A stretch of DNA of 64,000 nucleotides. Source: an uncultured Paracoccaceae bacterium. GTDB lineage: Bacteria > Pseudomonadota > Alphaproteobacteria > Rhodobacterales > Rhodobacteraceae. The stretch lies in contig CANMQX010000002.1 of NCBI GenBank assembly GCA_947500135.1, positions 372,001 to 436,000 of the forward strand, written 5' to 3'. Below the pieces are notes generated by a model. It had not been told where the DNA came from and did not search any database. It was given only the letters and a program-made list of their open reading frames with translations. A program made the translations under genes and the position numbers. Shown here one piece after another: positions 25,178 to 35,297 of the stretch (positions are counted from its first letter, which is position 1; each line of letters begins with the position of its first letter).

Positions 25178-25975
25178 ATGGAATTGCCCTTGCAACAACA
25201 TCCCAGCTTCGGCACGGCATTGGGGTTGATCGGAACACCGGTAAAGCGGGTCGATATCCCCGGCGCGGCACCTACGCAAATCATCAAACGGTTCGGGATC
25301 GGCTTTGCACCGCGCGGGCCAATATGGCAACGCGAAGATGCGCAGACCCTGCGCGACAGCCCGATCCGGTTGCTGAACGCTGAAACCGCCAGCGATATCC
25401 ATCAGCAGGCCGGGTTTCGGCAGGTCATGACACCGGCCCATGTGGCGGAACTGGATTTGCGCAGCAGCCCGCAAACTCGGTTGAACGCAACCCAAGGCAA
25501 ATGGCGCAACGCGTGGCGCAAGGCGCAGAAATCACGGCTTAACCTGCAACACACGACCTTTGACAATGCGCTGCACGGGTGGCTCTTGCAGGCCGACCAA
25601 ACGCAACAGCGCAACAAAGGGTTCCGCGCCTTACCGCACAGTATCGTGCAGGCATATGCCGTGATCAAACCACAGGATGTGATCGTCTTCGGGGCCAAAC
25701 GGAAACACGATATGGTGGCCGCGATGCTGTTTTTGCGGCATGGGGCCGTCGCCACGTATCATCTGGGCTGGACCAGCGATCAGGGGCGGGCCTGCAACGC
25801 GCATCACGCGATCCTGATGCAGGCTGCTGATCATTTCGCGGATCAAGGATGCACGCGGCTCGACCTCGGCACGGTCGATACCGAAAATGCAGCAGGGCTT
25901 GCCCGGTTCAAAATCGGGAGCGGTGCGGACATCCGGGCGCTTGGCGGCACATGGCTGCGGCTGCCGGGGTTCTAA
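25178..25975 (+). CDS. FemAB/GNAT-like acetyltransferase
   Basis: A 265-aa protein with the layout of FemAB-type or BioF2-like GNAT transferases: an N-terminal substrate region, KWRNAWRKAQKSRL (about 108-121), and a C-terminal acetyl-transfer core with LGWTSDQGRACNAHHAIL and RLDLGTVDTENAAGLARFK. In this branch, members add amino acids to peptidoglycan precursors or acyl groups to polysaccharide or lipid amines. The ATG at 25178 is the first with family-like sequence after it. The role is unknown. Confidence 0.75.
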   Translation: MELPLQQHPSFGTALGLIGTPVKRVDIPGAAPTQIIKRFGIGFAPRGPIWQREDAQTLRDSPIRLLNAETASDIHQQAGFRQVMTPAHVAELDLRSSPQTRLNATQGKWRNAWRKAQKSRLNLQHTTFDNALHGWLLQADQTQQRNKGFRALPHSIVQAYAVIKPQDVIVFGAKRKHDMVAAMLFLRHGAVATYHLGWTSDQGRACNAHHAILMQAADHFADQGCTRLDLGTVDTENAAGLARFKIGSGADIRALGGTWLRLPGF

Positions 25976-26026
25976 ATGGCGTAACCCCATGCTAGCCCTT
26001 GGGGAATTCAGCGCCCGGGGGCATCC

Positions 26027-27277
26027 ATGACAATCCTGCAAATCACCTCGCTTCTGATCGTGCTTGCAGGCGCGTTCGGGGCAATCAACTACCTTTTTCT
26101 ACGGCTCCCATCCGCCATCGGGATCCTAGTGGTCGCCCTACTAGCATCATTCGGGGTCATGCTGCTGGATTTGGTCGCACCTGGGCTTGGGGTGGCAGCT
26201 GCAGTGCGTGAAACGGTGCTGGAAATCGAATTCTCCGATGCATTGCTCGAGGGGATGCTGGGCCTACTGCTTTTCGCAGGGGCATTGCATGTTAAGTTGC
26301 AGGACCTGAAACGCGAATGGGTTGTGGTCATGCTGATGGCCACTATCGGGATCGGGCTATCGACGGTCATCGTGGGCTACGGGTTTTCATGGCTGACGGG
26401 GATGCCCATCATGATCGCGTTGGTCTTTGGGGCGCTGATTTCGCCCACCGACCCGGTTGCGGTGCTGGGGGTGCTGCGCGAGGCAGATCTGCAAAAATCG
26501 CTGGAAACCAAGATTGCGGGCGAAAGCCTGTTCAATGACGGGGTCGCCTATGTGGTTTTTCTGGTACTGGTCGGCCTCGCTTTCCCGCATGGCGATGATC
26601 ATGGCAGCGGGCTATCGGGTGCGGTGCAACTCTTTGTGCAAGAGGCATTGGGCGGTGCAATCCTTGGTATCGTTCTGGGCTGGCTGACCTTCCGGGTCAT
26701 GCGGCGGATTGATGATTATTCGCTCGAAGTTCTGATCACGCTTGGCCTTGCCTTCGGGGGCTACGAACTGGCGGTGTACCTGCATGTGTCCGCGCCGATC
26801 ATGGCGGTTTGTGCGGGACTGCTGATTGGCGATATCGGCGCAAAACACGGCATGTCCGAAGAAACTGCGCGTTACGTCGATGCGTTCTGGAAGCTGATCG
26901 ATGAAATCCTCAACGCGGTCCTGTTCCTGCTCATCGGGGTGGAGGTCTTCGCCATCGCCTTCAACATGGACGCCTTGATGGCCGGTGTCGCCGCAATCGC
27001 ATTGGCCTTGGTGGCACGCCTTGCAGCCGTCTCTGTCCCGATCATGATGTTAAAACCGTTCCGGGAGTTCTCTAACGGTGTGATCCCGATCATGACGTGG
27101 GGCGGGCTGAAAGGCGGGATATCGGTGGCGCTTGCCCTGTCTTTGCCCGATAGCGAATGGAAACCGCTGATCCTGACGGCCACCTATGTTGTTGTCATCT
27201 TCTCGATCATCGTCCAAGGTCTGACGGTGACCAAAGTTGCCGAACGGATGGGCCGCACACCGGAGCTGCCACAATGA
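26027..27277 (+). CDS. Cation:proton antiporter, CPA1 (NhaP) family
   Basis: A 416-aa inner-membrane protein with about 12 helices. The family core ALISPTDPVAVLGVL (about 138-152) and ESLFNDGVAYVVF (about 166-178) hold the residues that bind Na+ and H+. Probably exchanges external H+ for internal Na+ or K+, a useful trait in sea water. The stop overlaps the phzF-like start in an ATGA. The short cytoplasmic C terminus has no RCK or cyclic-nucleotide domain, so it is not an obviously gated type. Confidence 0.92.
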   Translation: MTILQITSLLIVLAGAFGAINYLFLRLPSAIGILVVALLASFGVMLLDLVAPGLGVAAAVRETVLEIEFSDALLEGMLGLLLFAGALHVKLQDLKREWVVVMLMATIGIGLSTVIVGYGFSWLTGMPIMIALVFGALISPTDPVAVLGVLREADLQKSLETKIAGESLFNDGVAYVVFLVLVGLAFPHGDDHGSGLSGAVQLFVQEALGGAILGIVLGWLTFRVMRRIDDYSLEVLITLGLAFGGYELAVYLHVSAPIMAVCAGLLIGDIGAKHGMSEETARYVDAFWKLIDEILNAVLFLLIGVEVFAIAFNMDALMAGVAAIALALVARLAAVSVPIMMLKPFREFSNGVIPIMTWGGLKGGISVALALSLPDSEWKPLILTATYVVVIFSIIVQGLTVTKVAERMGRTPELPQ

Positions 27278-28140
27278 CCGATTTTGTTGTCTATGACGTC
27301 TTCACCGACAGCGCCTTTGGCGGCAACCAATTGGCCGTGATCCCCGACGCGACTGCCCTGCCCGAGGATGATTTGCAGCGCATCGCGCGCGAGTTCAATT
27401 TTTCGGAAACCACATTCGTCTACCCGCCCACAGATTCTGCGCATACCGCCAAGGTGCGGATATTTACGCCGACAATGGAAATCCCGTTTGCGGGGCATCC
27501 CACCATCGGCACTGCAATTGCGCTCCGTGATCTGGGGCATGAAGGGCCGATGACGCTGGAATTGGGGATTGGGCCGATCCCCTGCAGCTTTGATGGGGCC
27601 ATGGCCGCCTTCACGACACGGGCAAAACTACAGCGGATCGCCTTGCCCGATATCAACCTTGTGGCCAAATGCCTGGGCCTGCCACAGACCAAGATCCGAA
27701 CTGACAGGCACCCGACCATTCAGGCATCGCTCGGCCTGCCCTTTGTGATTGTGGAACTGACGGATCAATCCGCACTATCCGCCGCGACACCGGCAATTGA
27801 TGCCATGCGCGAAGGGGCGGCCTTACACCCTGCTGGACTGGATTTTGCGATCTACGCCTACGTGCAAGACGGCGACACGATCCATGCCCGCATGTTCGCC
27901 CCGCTCGACAACATCCCCGAAGACCCCGCAACCGGCAGCGCGGCCGCCACCCTTGGCGCACTTCTCACCGAAATCGGTATGTCAGACCTCAACCTGACGA
28001 TCCTGCAAGGGACCGACATGGGACGCCCCTCAAACATCGGCGTTAAGACGGTCATGGGACAACCGGTCAGCGTCACCATCAGCGGGAAAGCAATTCAGAC
28101 AATGACCGGGCGACTGACTTTGCCAGTCAACGCTGCATAA
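27274..28140 (+). CDS. PhzF-family phenazine biosynthesis-like isomerase
   Basis: A 288-aa protein with the duplicated diaminopimelate-epimerase-like fold. The PhzF catalytic glutamate is Glu 45 in NFSETTFV; PFAGHPTIGTA and ATGSAAATLGALL are the other signatures. Most members outside phenazine operons have unknown substrates, and there are no phz genes nearby. Its ATG lies in an ATGA overlap with the antiporter gene, implying joint translation without an obvious functional link. A small hairpin follows the stop. Confidence 0.88.
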   Translation: MTDFVVYDVFTDSAFGGNQLAVIPDATALPEDDLQRIAREFNFSETTFVYPPTDSAHTAKVRIFTPTMEIPFAGHPTIGTAIALRDLGHEGPMTLELGIGPIPCSFDGAMAAFTTRAKLQRIALPDINLVAKCLGLPQTKIRTDRHPTIQASLGLPFVIVELTDQSALSAATPAIDAMREGAALHPAGLDFAIYAYVQDGDTIHARMFAPLDNIPEDPATGSAAATLGALLTEIGMSDLNLTILQGTDMGRPSNIGVKTVMGQPVSVTISGKAIQTMTGRLTLPVNAA

Positions 28141-28162
28141 CAAATGACCCAACGCATCGTCT

Positions 28163-28178
28163 TAGGGTTACGACCCTA
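28163..28178. repeat. Hairpin TAGGGT-TACG-ACCCTA between convergent genes
   Basis: A 6-bp stem with a 4-nt loop; the last three bases are the TAG stop of the minus-strand gene. Too short and without T-run for a strong terminator. Confidence 0.5.
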
Positions 28179-29942
28179 GTTCGCGGGGGGTTCACGCAGA
28201 ACCCCGGTGACCGGGGCCAGCAGTAACTGATCTTGATCGACACCGGATGCCCAGGCGGCCAGTGCGGCCAGATTGAAACTGTTCAGCGTCCCGGTCAGTA
28301 CCGACGCCCCGGTCTGTCGGGCGCGGAACGCCGCCTGATCCAGGGACCGCCCGATCGCAGCCTCGCTTTGTCCGGCCGTGTCGATATCACGCGCGACCTG
28401 CGCTGTCGGCACACCGGCTTGCGCGGCGTTGCGAACAGCATTTCCAAGACCTCTTTGCGCAATGACAAGCCCGCGTCCCTCTGCAGCAAGTACGGCAAGC
28501 ACCTGCCCGGTCACGGCACGGCTTTGCTGAACACCATCCTGCCCGTCCGAAAACAGCGTGACCGCTTCGGGCAAGCTGCCGAACGCGGCCTCCATCGCAA
28601 TTTCAACATCCGCCGGCGTGGCACCATTGGGCAATGACGCCTGAAACCCAACTTCGACGCCCGCTGCGCGCAGTGCTGCCATCCGTGCAGGTGCGTCTGC
28701 GCCCAGCGGGTCCAAAATCACGGTCACGGGCATGTCCAGTTTGGCAACTTCGCCAGCAAGGTCAGCTATCGACCCGTCATCAACCAAAGCAAATGACAGC
28801 ATTGGCAGCCTCCGGGGGTTCTCGAACTCTGCCGCAAATCGTGTGATCGCAGGTAGGGCCTCCGTCGCCTGCTCACCCTCGACCAGCTCAGCCTCCTGCC
28901 CCGGCTGATCTGCTGGCTCAGCCCCTGGCCTGTTCACCCGCACACCGGTTGTTGTGGCGGGCAGGCTGCTGCTTTCGGCAACAGCATCAGACGGTGCGTC
29001 CTCTTCCAACGGCGCAGGCTCGGGCACCTCGGCGACCACTGGCTCTTCGATGACTGGCGCGGGCGTTTCGGCCGGTGCGACCGGTTCCTCGGTCACAACT
29101 TCAATTGCTGGCGCAACCGGGTCTTCGGTCACAAATTCGATCGCAGGCGCGGTTGGTTCTTCGGTCACAACCTCAACTTCCGGCGCTGGTTCATCGGCAA
29201 GTTCAGGCACGACCGGCGCAGTGTTTTCCAGAACTGGCGCATCCTCAGCGCCAGATTGGACGGGATCATCCGTCGACGGCACTTGCGCAGGCTCCTCACC
29301 AACCGCATCCAACAAAGCTTGCGCTGCCGATGTCAGGCCTGAACCGGTTGTTGCGGGCGCTGGCAATACATCGGCGTCATCAGCAGGTGCTTCCAACGCG
29401 GTCGGGGCTTCAGCGACGGTGACGTCAGTGTCTTGCGCAGGCGCAGACGGTGCTTCTGACGTATCGGCTGCCGGTGCGGTAACAACCGGTGTTTCAGCCA
29501 CAACATCTGGCTTGGGCGTTGTTTCAGGCAGTGCAGGTGCAGGCTCACCCGTTGCATTCACCACAGGCGTTGCAGCACCGGTTGCCCCCGGGACGACAGG
29601 GCGATCAGGGGCAATCACAACATCCGTCGGTGCCTCATCAGCAAGATCAGGCAGTTCTGGTTCCTGGGCTGGGGCTTGCGCCACTTCCGGCGCCTCATCT
29701 TCGACATCGGCAGCTTGTGTGGCTTGCTCGGTCCCATCCGCGCTGGTTTCTTCTGCTGCTGCGGTCGCATCAGTGCTGGCTTCATCCTCGGCGGCAGGTG
29801 CCTCAACTGGCACGGCCGGGGTGCTGGCCTCAACCCCAACTGCGGCCTGTGGCGCAGGCGGGCCACTGATCTGTGACGCCACACCAAGACCCGCGCTACC
29901 GAGGACCAATGCCCACAGACTTCCTGAAACACTGCCGCGCAT
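28176..29942 (-). CDS. Divergent polysaccharide deacetylase (YibQ-like), long linker
   Basis: The C-terminal part (about residues 375-588) is a YibQ-type deacetylase barrel (LPMLSFALVDDG, VTVILDPLG, GVEVGFQASLPNG, SRAVTGQVLA). The start at 29942 is chosen for its AAGGG site and MRGSVSGSLWALVLG membrane anchor; an ATG at 29951 is also possible. Between anchor and enzyme lie about 340 residues of low complexity rich in Ala, Pro, Glu, Asp and Val, including three tandem 12-residue units near EVVTEEPTAPA. The acidic linker probably lets the enzyme reach the cell wall from the inner membrane. The substrate is unknown; canonical zinc-binding residues are not obvious. Confidence 0.82.
   Translation of the reverse strand: MRGSVSGSLWALVLGSAGLGVASQISGPPAPQAAVGVEASTPAVPVEAPAAEDEASTDATAAAEETSADGTEQATQAADVEDEAPEVAQAPAQEPELPDLADEAPTDVVIAPDRPVVPGATGAATPVVNATGEPAPALPETTPKPDVVAETPVVTAPAADTSEAPSAPAQDTDVTVAEAPTALEAPADDADVLPAPATTGSGLTSAAQALLDAVGEEPAQVPSTDDPVQSGAEDAPVLENTAPVVPELADEPAPEVEVVTEEPTAPAIEFVTEDPVAPAIEVVTEEPVAPAETPAPVIEEPVVAEVPEPAPLEEDAPSDAVAESSSLPATTTGVRVNRPGAEPADQPGQEAELVEGEQATEALPAITRFAAEFENPRRLPMLSFALVDDGSIADLAGEVAKLDMPVTVILDPLGADAPARMAALRAAGVEVGFQASLPNGATPADVEIAMEAAFGSLPEAVTLFSDGQDGVQQSRAVTGQVLAVLAAEGRGLVIAQRGLGNAVRNAAQAGVPTAQVARDIDTAGQSEAAIGRSLDQAAFRARQTGASVLTGTLNSFNLAALAAWASGVDQDQLLLAPVTGVLREPPAN
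29072..29185 (-). repeat. Three tandem 36-bp repeats in the deacetylase linker
   Basis: Units encode VEVVTEEPTAPA, IEFVTEDPVAPA and IEVVTEEPVAPA. Identity is high between units, and looser copies flank them. Likely to vary in number between strains. Confidence 0.75.
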
Positions 29943-30085
29943 GTTGCCCATACCCTTACTTGTCGCGCTTTTGCGCATCCTTCGACCTTGACGCTGCCCT
30001 GCATCCCGGCCCATGTATGGCGGACTTATACCGCTAGGCTTGGGTTGTGCGGTAGCCCTTATTTCCACCTGCGCAGGATTTCTCC

Positions 30086-30667
30086 ATGCTGTTGTTGATC
30101 GATAACTATGACAGTTTCACCTATAATCTGGTGCATTATCTGGGTGAACTGGGGGCAGATGTCGTTGTCCGGCGCAATGATGCGCTGGATGTACAACAAG
30201 CTATGGCGATGCGTCCGGATGCGATCATGCTGTCACCGGGGCCATGCGACCCGGCGCAGGCAGGTATCTGTCTGTCACTCGTCCATGCCGCTGCTGAAAC
30301 GGGTATGCCCCTGATGGGCGTCTGTCTGGGTCATCAGGCAATTGGCGAGGCTTTCGGCGGAAACGTTATCCGCTGCAAGGACATCGTGCATGGCAAGCTG
30401 GGCAAGATGCAGCACGGCGGCGAGGGGCTGTTTGCTGATCTACCTAGCCCTTTTGACGCCACCCGATACCATTCGCTGATCGTCGATCGGGCCACACTGC
30501 CAGAAACCCTTGAAATCACAGCAGAATTGGATGACGGAGCGATCATGGGGCTGCAACACAAAACCCTGCCAATTCATGGGGTCCAGTTCCACCCCGAAAG
30601 CATCGCTTCAGAACATGGGCACAAGCTGCTGGACAATTTCCTGAGATTGGCAAAAGTGCCAGCATGA
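30086..30667 (+). CDS. trpG: Anthranilate synthase component II (glutaminase)
   Basis: TrpG supplies ammonia from glutamine to TrpE for anthranilate, the first step to tryptophan. The triad is Cys 80 (GVCLGHQ), His 169 and Glu 171 (FHPES). At 193 aa it is the stand-alone amidotransferase. The start has AGGA 8 nt upstream. trpE is not adjacent: the preceding gene is a divergent deacetylase. The stop overlaps trpD in an ATGA. In many bacteria TrpG also serves folate synthesis with PabB; that dual use is possible here. Confidence 0.95.
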   Translation: MLLLIDNYDSFTYNLVHYLGELGADVVVRRNDALDVQQAMAMRPDAIMLSPGPCDPAQAGICLSLVHAAAETGMPLMGVCLGHQAIGEAFGGNVIRCKDIVHGKLGKMQHGGEGLFADLPSPFDATRYHSLIVDRATLPETLEITAELDDGAIMGLQHKTLPIHGVQFHPESIASEHGHKLLDNFLRLAKVPA

Positions 30668-31680
30668 GCGACGCGTTAAAACCACTGATCAATGCGGCGG
30701 CCGAACGTGCCCTCACCCGGGCAGAGGCGGAAGCCGCATTCAGCATCCTGTTTGAAGGCGATGCAACACCTTCGCAAATCGGCGGCTTTCTGATGGCGCT
30801 GCGGACGCGGGGCGAAACCGTTGATGAATATGCAGCCGCTGCGGCCGTGATGCGGGCCAAATGCCTGCCGGTCAAAGCACCGGCTGGCGCAATGGATATC
30901 GTCGGCACCGGGGGCGACGGCAAACATACGCTGAACATTTCAACCGCGACCGCCTTTGTCGTCGCTGGTGCCGGTGTACCGGTGGCCAAACACGGAAACC
31001 GCAACCTGTCATCCAAATCAGGCACCGCCGATGTGCAGGGCCAGTTGGGGATCGAGGTTATGGTCGGGCCAAAGGTCGTTGAGCGGGGATTGGCAGAAGC
31101 CGGGATCGGTTTCATGATGGCACCAATGCATCATCCGGCGATCAAACACGTGATGCCAACGCGCGCGGAACTTGGCACAAGAACGATCTTCAACATATTG
31201 GGACCATTAACAAATCCTGCCGGCGTGAAACGTCAGTTGACCGGTGCGTTCAGCCGCGACCTGATCCGACCCATGGCCGAAACATTAAAAACGCTTGGGT
31301 CCGACGCGGCATGGCTTGTGCATGGGTCGGATGGTACGGATGAGCTGACGATCTGCGGTGTGACTTGGGTTGCCGCAATCAAAGATGACGAAATTCAAGA
31401 GTTCGAGGTGCATCCCGAGGATGCCGGCCTTCCCGTTCATCCATTTGCAGATATTATTGGTGGAACACCGGAAGAGAACGCAAATGCGCTCAACGCCTTG
31501 TTCGATGGGGCCAAAGGTGCGTATCGCGACGCGGTTCTGTTGAATGCGGCCGCAGCATTGGTTGTCGCTGAAAAGGCGGAGAAACTATCAGAAGGCGTTG
31601 AAATCGCGCGGGAAAGTATCGATAGTGGACAGGCGAGAACCGCAGTACGTAATCTGGCGCGCGTGAGCCAGGAAAGTTGA
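30664..31680 (+). CDS. trpD: Anthranilate phosphoribosyltransferase
   Basis: TrpD joins anthranilate to PRPP. The glycine-rich motif [14 protein letters not shown] (about 81-94) and [16 protein letters not shown] (about 107-122) bind PRPP and Mg. The length of 338 aa is normal. It overlaps trpG by 4 bp and is followed after 4 bp by a DUF3592 gene, not by trpC, so the trp genes here are split by two inserted genes within one apparent transcript. Confidence 0.97.
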   Translation: MSDALKPLINAAAERALTRAEAEAAFSILFEGDATPSQIGGFLMALRTRGETVDEYAAAAAVMRAKCLPVKAPAGAMDIVGTGGDGKHTLNISTATAFVVAGAGVPVAKHGNRNLSSKSGTADVQGQLGIEVMVGPKVVERGLAEAGIGFMMAPMHHPAIKHVMPTRAELGTRTIFNILGPLTNPAGVKRQLTGAFSRDLIRPMAETLKTLGSDAAWLVHGSDGTDELTICGVTWVAAIKDDEIQEFEVHPEDAGLPVHPFADIIGGTPEENANALNALFDGAKGAYRDAVLLNAAAALVVAEKAEKLSEGVEIARESIDSGQARTAVRNLARVSQES

Positions 31681-31684
31681 GATC

Positions 31685-32143
31685 ATGAAAATCAGGTCGT
31701 TGATTATTGCCCTGATATCCGCGGCCACGACCGGGCTAGGCGGATGGCTTGCCCTGACGGCAGTTTTAGAACTGAACGAGGCATCAACCCTGCAACGCGA
31801 CGGCACATTGGCCCAGGCGACAATCTCGCAAAAATGGATTGTCGCAGGCGAAAGCCGGAACAAGAGCCACCTCATTCGCTATACATTCAATACCGGCGAA
31901 GAGGACGTCACCTTTGAACGGCCGGTACCCGTGCCGTTACACCGGGTCGTCAATGACGGCTCGGTTCTTGAAGTAAAATTCACCCCCGGGCAGCCCGAAT
32001 TACACGAAGTCTTTCCCGGTCAGCTGTCGGGTGCAGCGCGGTCAAAATTGATCGGCGGGCTGATCATCTGCGGCGTCGGGCTCTTCGTCTTTTTGATGGG
32101 GGGTGTCCTGAGCCTCTTCAAGCGCAAGGAAAGCGATGTTTGA
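31685..32143 (+). CDS. DUF3592 membrane protein
   Basis: A 152-aa protein with two predicted membrane helices (about 5-27 and 121-143) enclosing a beta-rich soluble domain with alternating hydrophobic residues (HLIRYTFNTGEEDVTF), as in DUF3592. The function is unknown. It starts 4 bp after trpD and its end overlaps the ung start by 8 bp, so it is firmly inside the trp transcript. The C terminus is basic and cytoplasmic (LFKRKESDV). Confidence 0.75.
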   Translation: MKIRSLIIALISAATTGLGGWLALTAVLELNEASTLQRDGTLAQATISQKWIVAGESRNKSHLIRYTFNTGEEDVTFERPVPVPLHRVVNDGSVLEVKFTPGQPELHEVFPGQLSGAARSKLIGGLIICGVGLFVFLMGGVLSLFKRKESDV

Positions 32144-32777
32144 CCTTTCCCGCCTCGGGAACTGGTCAGAACTGCCTTTTTTCAATGTGGATCTGCCAGG
32201 CATAGCTGCAAAGCTGGATCATGGGTTTCTGCCGCCTTCTGAATTGACATTCGCAGCGCTTGAACGATGCCAGCCGCGCGACACAAATGTCGTCATCATC
32301 GGACAAGACCCCTACCACACGCCGGGCAAAGCGGATGGGTTGGCCTTTTCGATCCCTGATGATTTTGGCGGGCGACTTGATAGTCTTGGCAACATCTTCA
32401 AGGAAATCGAAACCGACTTGGGCCAGCAGCGCAGCCGCACCGATCTGCATGACTGGGCTGATCAAGGTGTGCTCCTGCTCAACACCGCGCTGACCGTGCC
32501 ACCGGGCAAACCCAAGGCGCATGCCAAATTGGGCTGGGGAACGCTCGTCAGGCAGGTGCTCACCCAGTTGAACGACCGGCCCCGCGCCTTCATCCTTTGG
32601 GGTGGCCCGGCGCAGGCCTATGAGAAGCAGCTGTTAGACCATCATCTGATCCTGAAATCCGCGCATCCTTCCCCGCTCTCATGCTATCGCGGCTTTTTCG
32701 GATCACGCCCATTTTCAACCGTGAACCAGTGGCTTATTGATCAAGGGCAGGAACCAATCCACTGGGCGGACCGATGA
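32136..32777 (+). CDS. ung: Uracil-DNA glycosylase (family 1)
   Basis: Ung removes uracil from DNA. The water-activating loop GQDPYH (57-62, Asp 58) and HPSPLS near residue 188 identify family 1; [10 protein letters not shown] is also conserved. Length 213 aa, near E. coli Ung (229). It overlaps the DUF3592 gene by 8 bp and trpC by an ATGA, so it is expressed with tryptophan genes. I see no LexA box in front of it. Confidence 0.95.
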   Translation: MFDLSRLGNWSELPFFNVDLPGIAAKLDHGFLPPSELTFAALERCQPRDTNVVIIGQDPYHTPGKADGLAFSIPDDFGGRLDSLGNIFKEIETDLGQQRSRTDLHDWADQGVLLLNTALTVPPGKPKAHAKLGWGTLVRQVLTQLNDRPRAFILWGGPAQAYEKQLLDHHLILKSAHPSPLSCYRGFFGSRPFSTVNQWLIDQGQEPIHWADR

Positions 32778-33580
32778 GCGATATTCTCGACAAGATCAAA
32801 ACCTACAAGCTGGAAGAAGTTGCAGCGCGCAAAGCAGCGCGGCCTCTTTCCGATGTCGAGGCGGCAGCACAGCAGGCGCCGCCAACCCGCGGTTTTGCGC
32901 AAAGCCTGTCCAATGCGGCCCGCGAAGGCTACGGGCTGATCGCCGAGATTAAGAAGGCCAGTCCATCCAAAGGGTTAATCCGTGCTGACTTCGACCCGCC
33001 TGCGTTAGCGCAGGCCTATGCGGCGGGCGGGGCAACCTGCCTGTCGGTGTTGACCGACACACCCAGTTTTCAAGGCGATGACAGCTATCTGACCGCCGCC
33101 CGTTCTGCCTGCGACCTGCCTGCCCTGCGTAAGGACTTCATGTATGACACCTATCAGGTGGCCGAAGCCCGCGCGCTGCATGCGGACTGTATTCTGATCA
33201 TCATGGCATCGGTCAGCGACGCCCAGGCGCAAGAGCTAGAAGACGCGGCATTTGTCTGGAACATGGATGTGCTGATCGAGGTGCATGACGCGACAGAGCT
33301 GGAACGGGCAACCCATCTCAAATCACCGCTCATGGGGATCAACAATCGCAACCTCAAGACATTTGAAACAACGCTCGACACCAGCCGCACCCTGTCAAAA
33401 ATGGTGCCAGCGGATCGCATGATCGTCTGTGAAAGCGGGCTGAACAGCCCCGATGAACTGGCCGATATGGCACGCTATGGCGCGCGCTGCTTTCTGATCG
33501 GCGAAAGCCTGATGCGGCAAGATGACGTGGAGGCGGCGACGCGCACCCTGCTCGCCAATCCACCACATGGTGGCATGTAA
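32774..33580 (+). CDS. trpC: Indole-3-glycerol-phosphate synthase
   Basis: A TIM-barrel enzyme of 268 aa that closes the indole ring. Key segments are [14 protein letters not shown] (about 56-69) with the catalytic lysine, [11 protein letters not shown] (about 117-127), [10 protein letters not shown] and [10 protein letters not shown]. It is the monofunctional form, without TrpF. Overlaps ung by ATGA and moaC by TAATG, joining tryptophan and molybdopterin genes in one message. Confidence 0.97.
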   Translation: MSDILDKIKTYKLEEVAARKAARPLSDVEAAAQQAPPTRGFAQSLSNAAREGYGLIAEIKKASPSKGLIRADFDPPALAQAYAAGGATCLSVLTDTPSFQGDDSYLTAARSACDLPALRKDFMYDTYQVAEARALHADCILIIMASVSDAQAQELEDAAFVWNMDVLIEVHDATELERATHLKSPLMGINNRNLKTFETTLDTSRTLSKMVPADRMIVCESGLNSPDELADMARYGARCFLIGESLMRQDDVEAATRTLLANPPHGGM

Positions 33581-34056
33581 TGGCAGGGCTCACGCATTTT
33601 GACACAGACGGCCAGGCACATATGGTCGATGTCTCGGACAAACCTGTCACCGCCCGCATCGCCGTGGCCGAAGGGCATATTCGGATGACGTCCGAAACCC
33701 TCGCATTGATCACCGAAGGGCGCGCTGGCAAAGGCGACGTGCTGGGCATTGCCCGGATCGCGGGCATCATGGGGGCCAAAAAAACCGCCGACCTGATCCC
33801 GCTCTGCCATCCGCTCCCCATCACCAAAGTGGCGCTGGAACTGACACCGGACGAAAAACTACCCGGCATCCAAATCACAGCCACCGTCAAAACGGGCGGA
33901 CAAACAGGCGTCGAAATGGAAGCGCTCACCGCCGTCTCAACCGCCGCGCTGACGGTCTATGACATGGTCAAAGCGGTACAAAAAGACATGGAAATCGGCG
34001 GCATCCGACTAACACTCAAAGACGGCGGCAAATCGGGGCGGTTCGAGAACCCATGA
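33580..34056 (+). CDS. moaC: Cyclic pyranopterin monophosphate synthase
   Basis: MoaC turns the MoaA product into cyclic pyranopterin monophosphate in molybdenum cofactor synthesis. Motifs are [14 protein letters not shown] (about 67-80) and [21 protein letters not shown] split over 108-129. The length of 158 aa is normal. Start and stop overlap the neighbours by 1 and 4 bp, so it is coupled to trpC and moeA. moaA and moaB are not here. Confidence 0.97.
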   Translation: MAGLTHFDTDGQAHMVDVSDKPVTARIAVAEGHIRMTSETLALITEGRAGKGDVLGIARIAGIMGAKKTADLIPLCHPLPITKVALELTPDEKLPGIQITATVKTGGQTGVEMEALTAVSTAALTVYDMVKAVQKDMEIGGIRLTLKDGGKSGRFENP

Positions 34057-35225
34057 TCTCTGTCACCGACGCCCTTGCGCAGCTCTTTGCGCTTGCGAAC
34101 ACATTGCCGACCGAAACCGTGCCTTTGGCAAAGGCCAACGGGCGCGTGTTGGCGGCCCCCGTCAAAGCACAGCGCGATCAGCCGCCTTTTGCGGCCTCTG
34201 CGATGGACGGTTACGCCGTCGCGAGTGCCGACGTGGAAAACGCAGCACAGTTTGAGGTTATCGGCGAGGCGGCAGCTGGCCACGCCTTCGCCGGCACGGT
34301 CAACCAAGGCCAAGCCGCCCGCATCTTTACCGGGGCCCCGCTGCCCGCAGGCACAGACCGGGTGATCATCCAAGAGGATGTGGCACGCAACGGCGACATT
34401 ATCACCCTTGGCGATAATCTGGACAGCAAACCACATGTGCGCCCCGCCGGTGCCGATTTCCGGGTGGGCGATACGGTTGACGCACCGTGCGCCCTGACCC
34501 CGTCTGATGTCGCCCTGCTTGCCGCGATGAATATCGCCAATGTCACCGTCACCCGCCGCCCAGTGGTGGCCATCATCGCCACCGGTGATGAACTGGTGCA
34601 ACCGGGCGAAGACCCCGGACCGGATCAGATCATCGCCTCCAACAGCTATGGGATCGCTGGCCTTATCGAAAACCTCGGGGCGCGGGCACGGTTGCTACCC
34701 ATCGCGCAGGACACCGCAAAATCGTTGGAGCTTAGCTTTGCTCTAGCGAAGGATGCCGACCTGATCGTCACTATCGGCGGGGCATCTGTTGGCGATCATG
34801 ATCTGGTTGGCGATGTCGCCCAATCATTGGGCATGGAACGGGCATTCTATAAAATTGCGATGCGCCCCGGCAAACCGCTAATGGCCGGGCGCATGGGGGA
34901 TGCCACGATGATCGGATTGCCCGGCAACCCGGTATCTGCCATGGTTTGCGGGCATATCTTTCTGGCCCCGGTGATCCGCAGGATGCTGGGGTTGGGTGCA
35001 AAACCCGCACCACAGGAGAGAGCCCGCTTGGCGCATGACATTGGCAGCAACGGACCACGCGAACACTATATGCGCGCGCATCTGGGGGCGGATGGCGTGA
35101 CCATCTTCGAACGACAAGACAGCGCCCTGCTGACGGTATTGGCCGATGCCAATTGCTTGGCCGTCCGACCCATCGCCGATCCCGCACGCGCGAAGGGTGA
35201 CCAGATCGACCTCATCCCGCTATAG
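34053..35225 (+). CDS. moeA: Molybdopterin molybdotransferase MoeA
   Basis: MoeA inserts molybdate into adenylated molybdopterin. Order of domains in 390 aa: N-terminal linker with [12 protein letters not shown] (about 44-55), MoCF domain with ATGDELV (about 184-190), [11 protein letters not shown] (about 241-251) and GLPGNPVSA (about 287-295), then the C-terminal beta domain. It overlaps moaC by 4 bp. The 72 bp after it hold a LexA box and the lexA start, so lexA has its own promoter. Confidence 0.96.
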   Translation: MISVTDALAQLFALANTLPTETVPLAKANGRVLAAPVKAQRDQPPFAASAMDGYAVASADVENAAQFEVIGEAAAGHAFAGTVNQGQAARIFTGAPLPAGTDRVIIQEDVARNGDIITLGDNLDSKPHVRPAGADFRVGDTVDAPCALTPSDVALLAAMNIANVTVTRRPVVAIIATGDELVQPGEDPGPDQIIASNSYGIAGLIENLGARARLLPIAQDTAKSLELSFALAKDADLIVTIGGASVGDHDLVGDVAQSLGMERAFYKIAMRPGKPLMAGRMGDATMIGLPGNPVSAMVCGHIFLAPVIRRMLGLGAKPAPQERARLAHDIGSNGPREHYMRAHLGADGVTIFERQDSALLTVLADANCLAVRPIADPARAKGDQIDLIPL

Positions 35226-35253
35226 CAGCGCTGCAGCATTTGACACAAAACAA

Positions 35254-35268
35254 GAACATGGATAGAAC
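35254..35268 (+). promoter_or_regulatory. LexA operator GAAC-N7-GAAC
   Basis: GAACATGGATAGAAC matches the alphaproteobacterial SOS box exactly in both half-sites and spacing. It lies 29 nt before the lexA ATG, giving autorepression that ends when RecA is activated by DNA damage. Confidence 0.93.
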
Positions 35269-35297
35269 ATAAGCAAAACCTGTGAGGGAATGAGCCT

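Noticed and set aside
28954..29991. Long plus-strand frame (345 codons) rich in Ser, Ala, Gly and Thr
   Set aside because: It is the antisense of the Ala/Pro/Glu linker of the deacetylase; the biased codons of the real gene leave the opposite frame open. No domain or ribosome-binding site.
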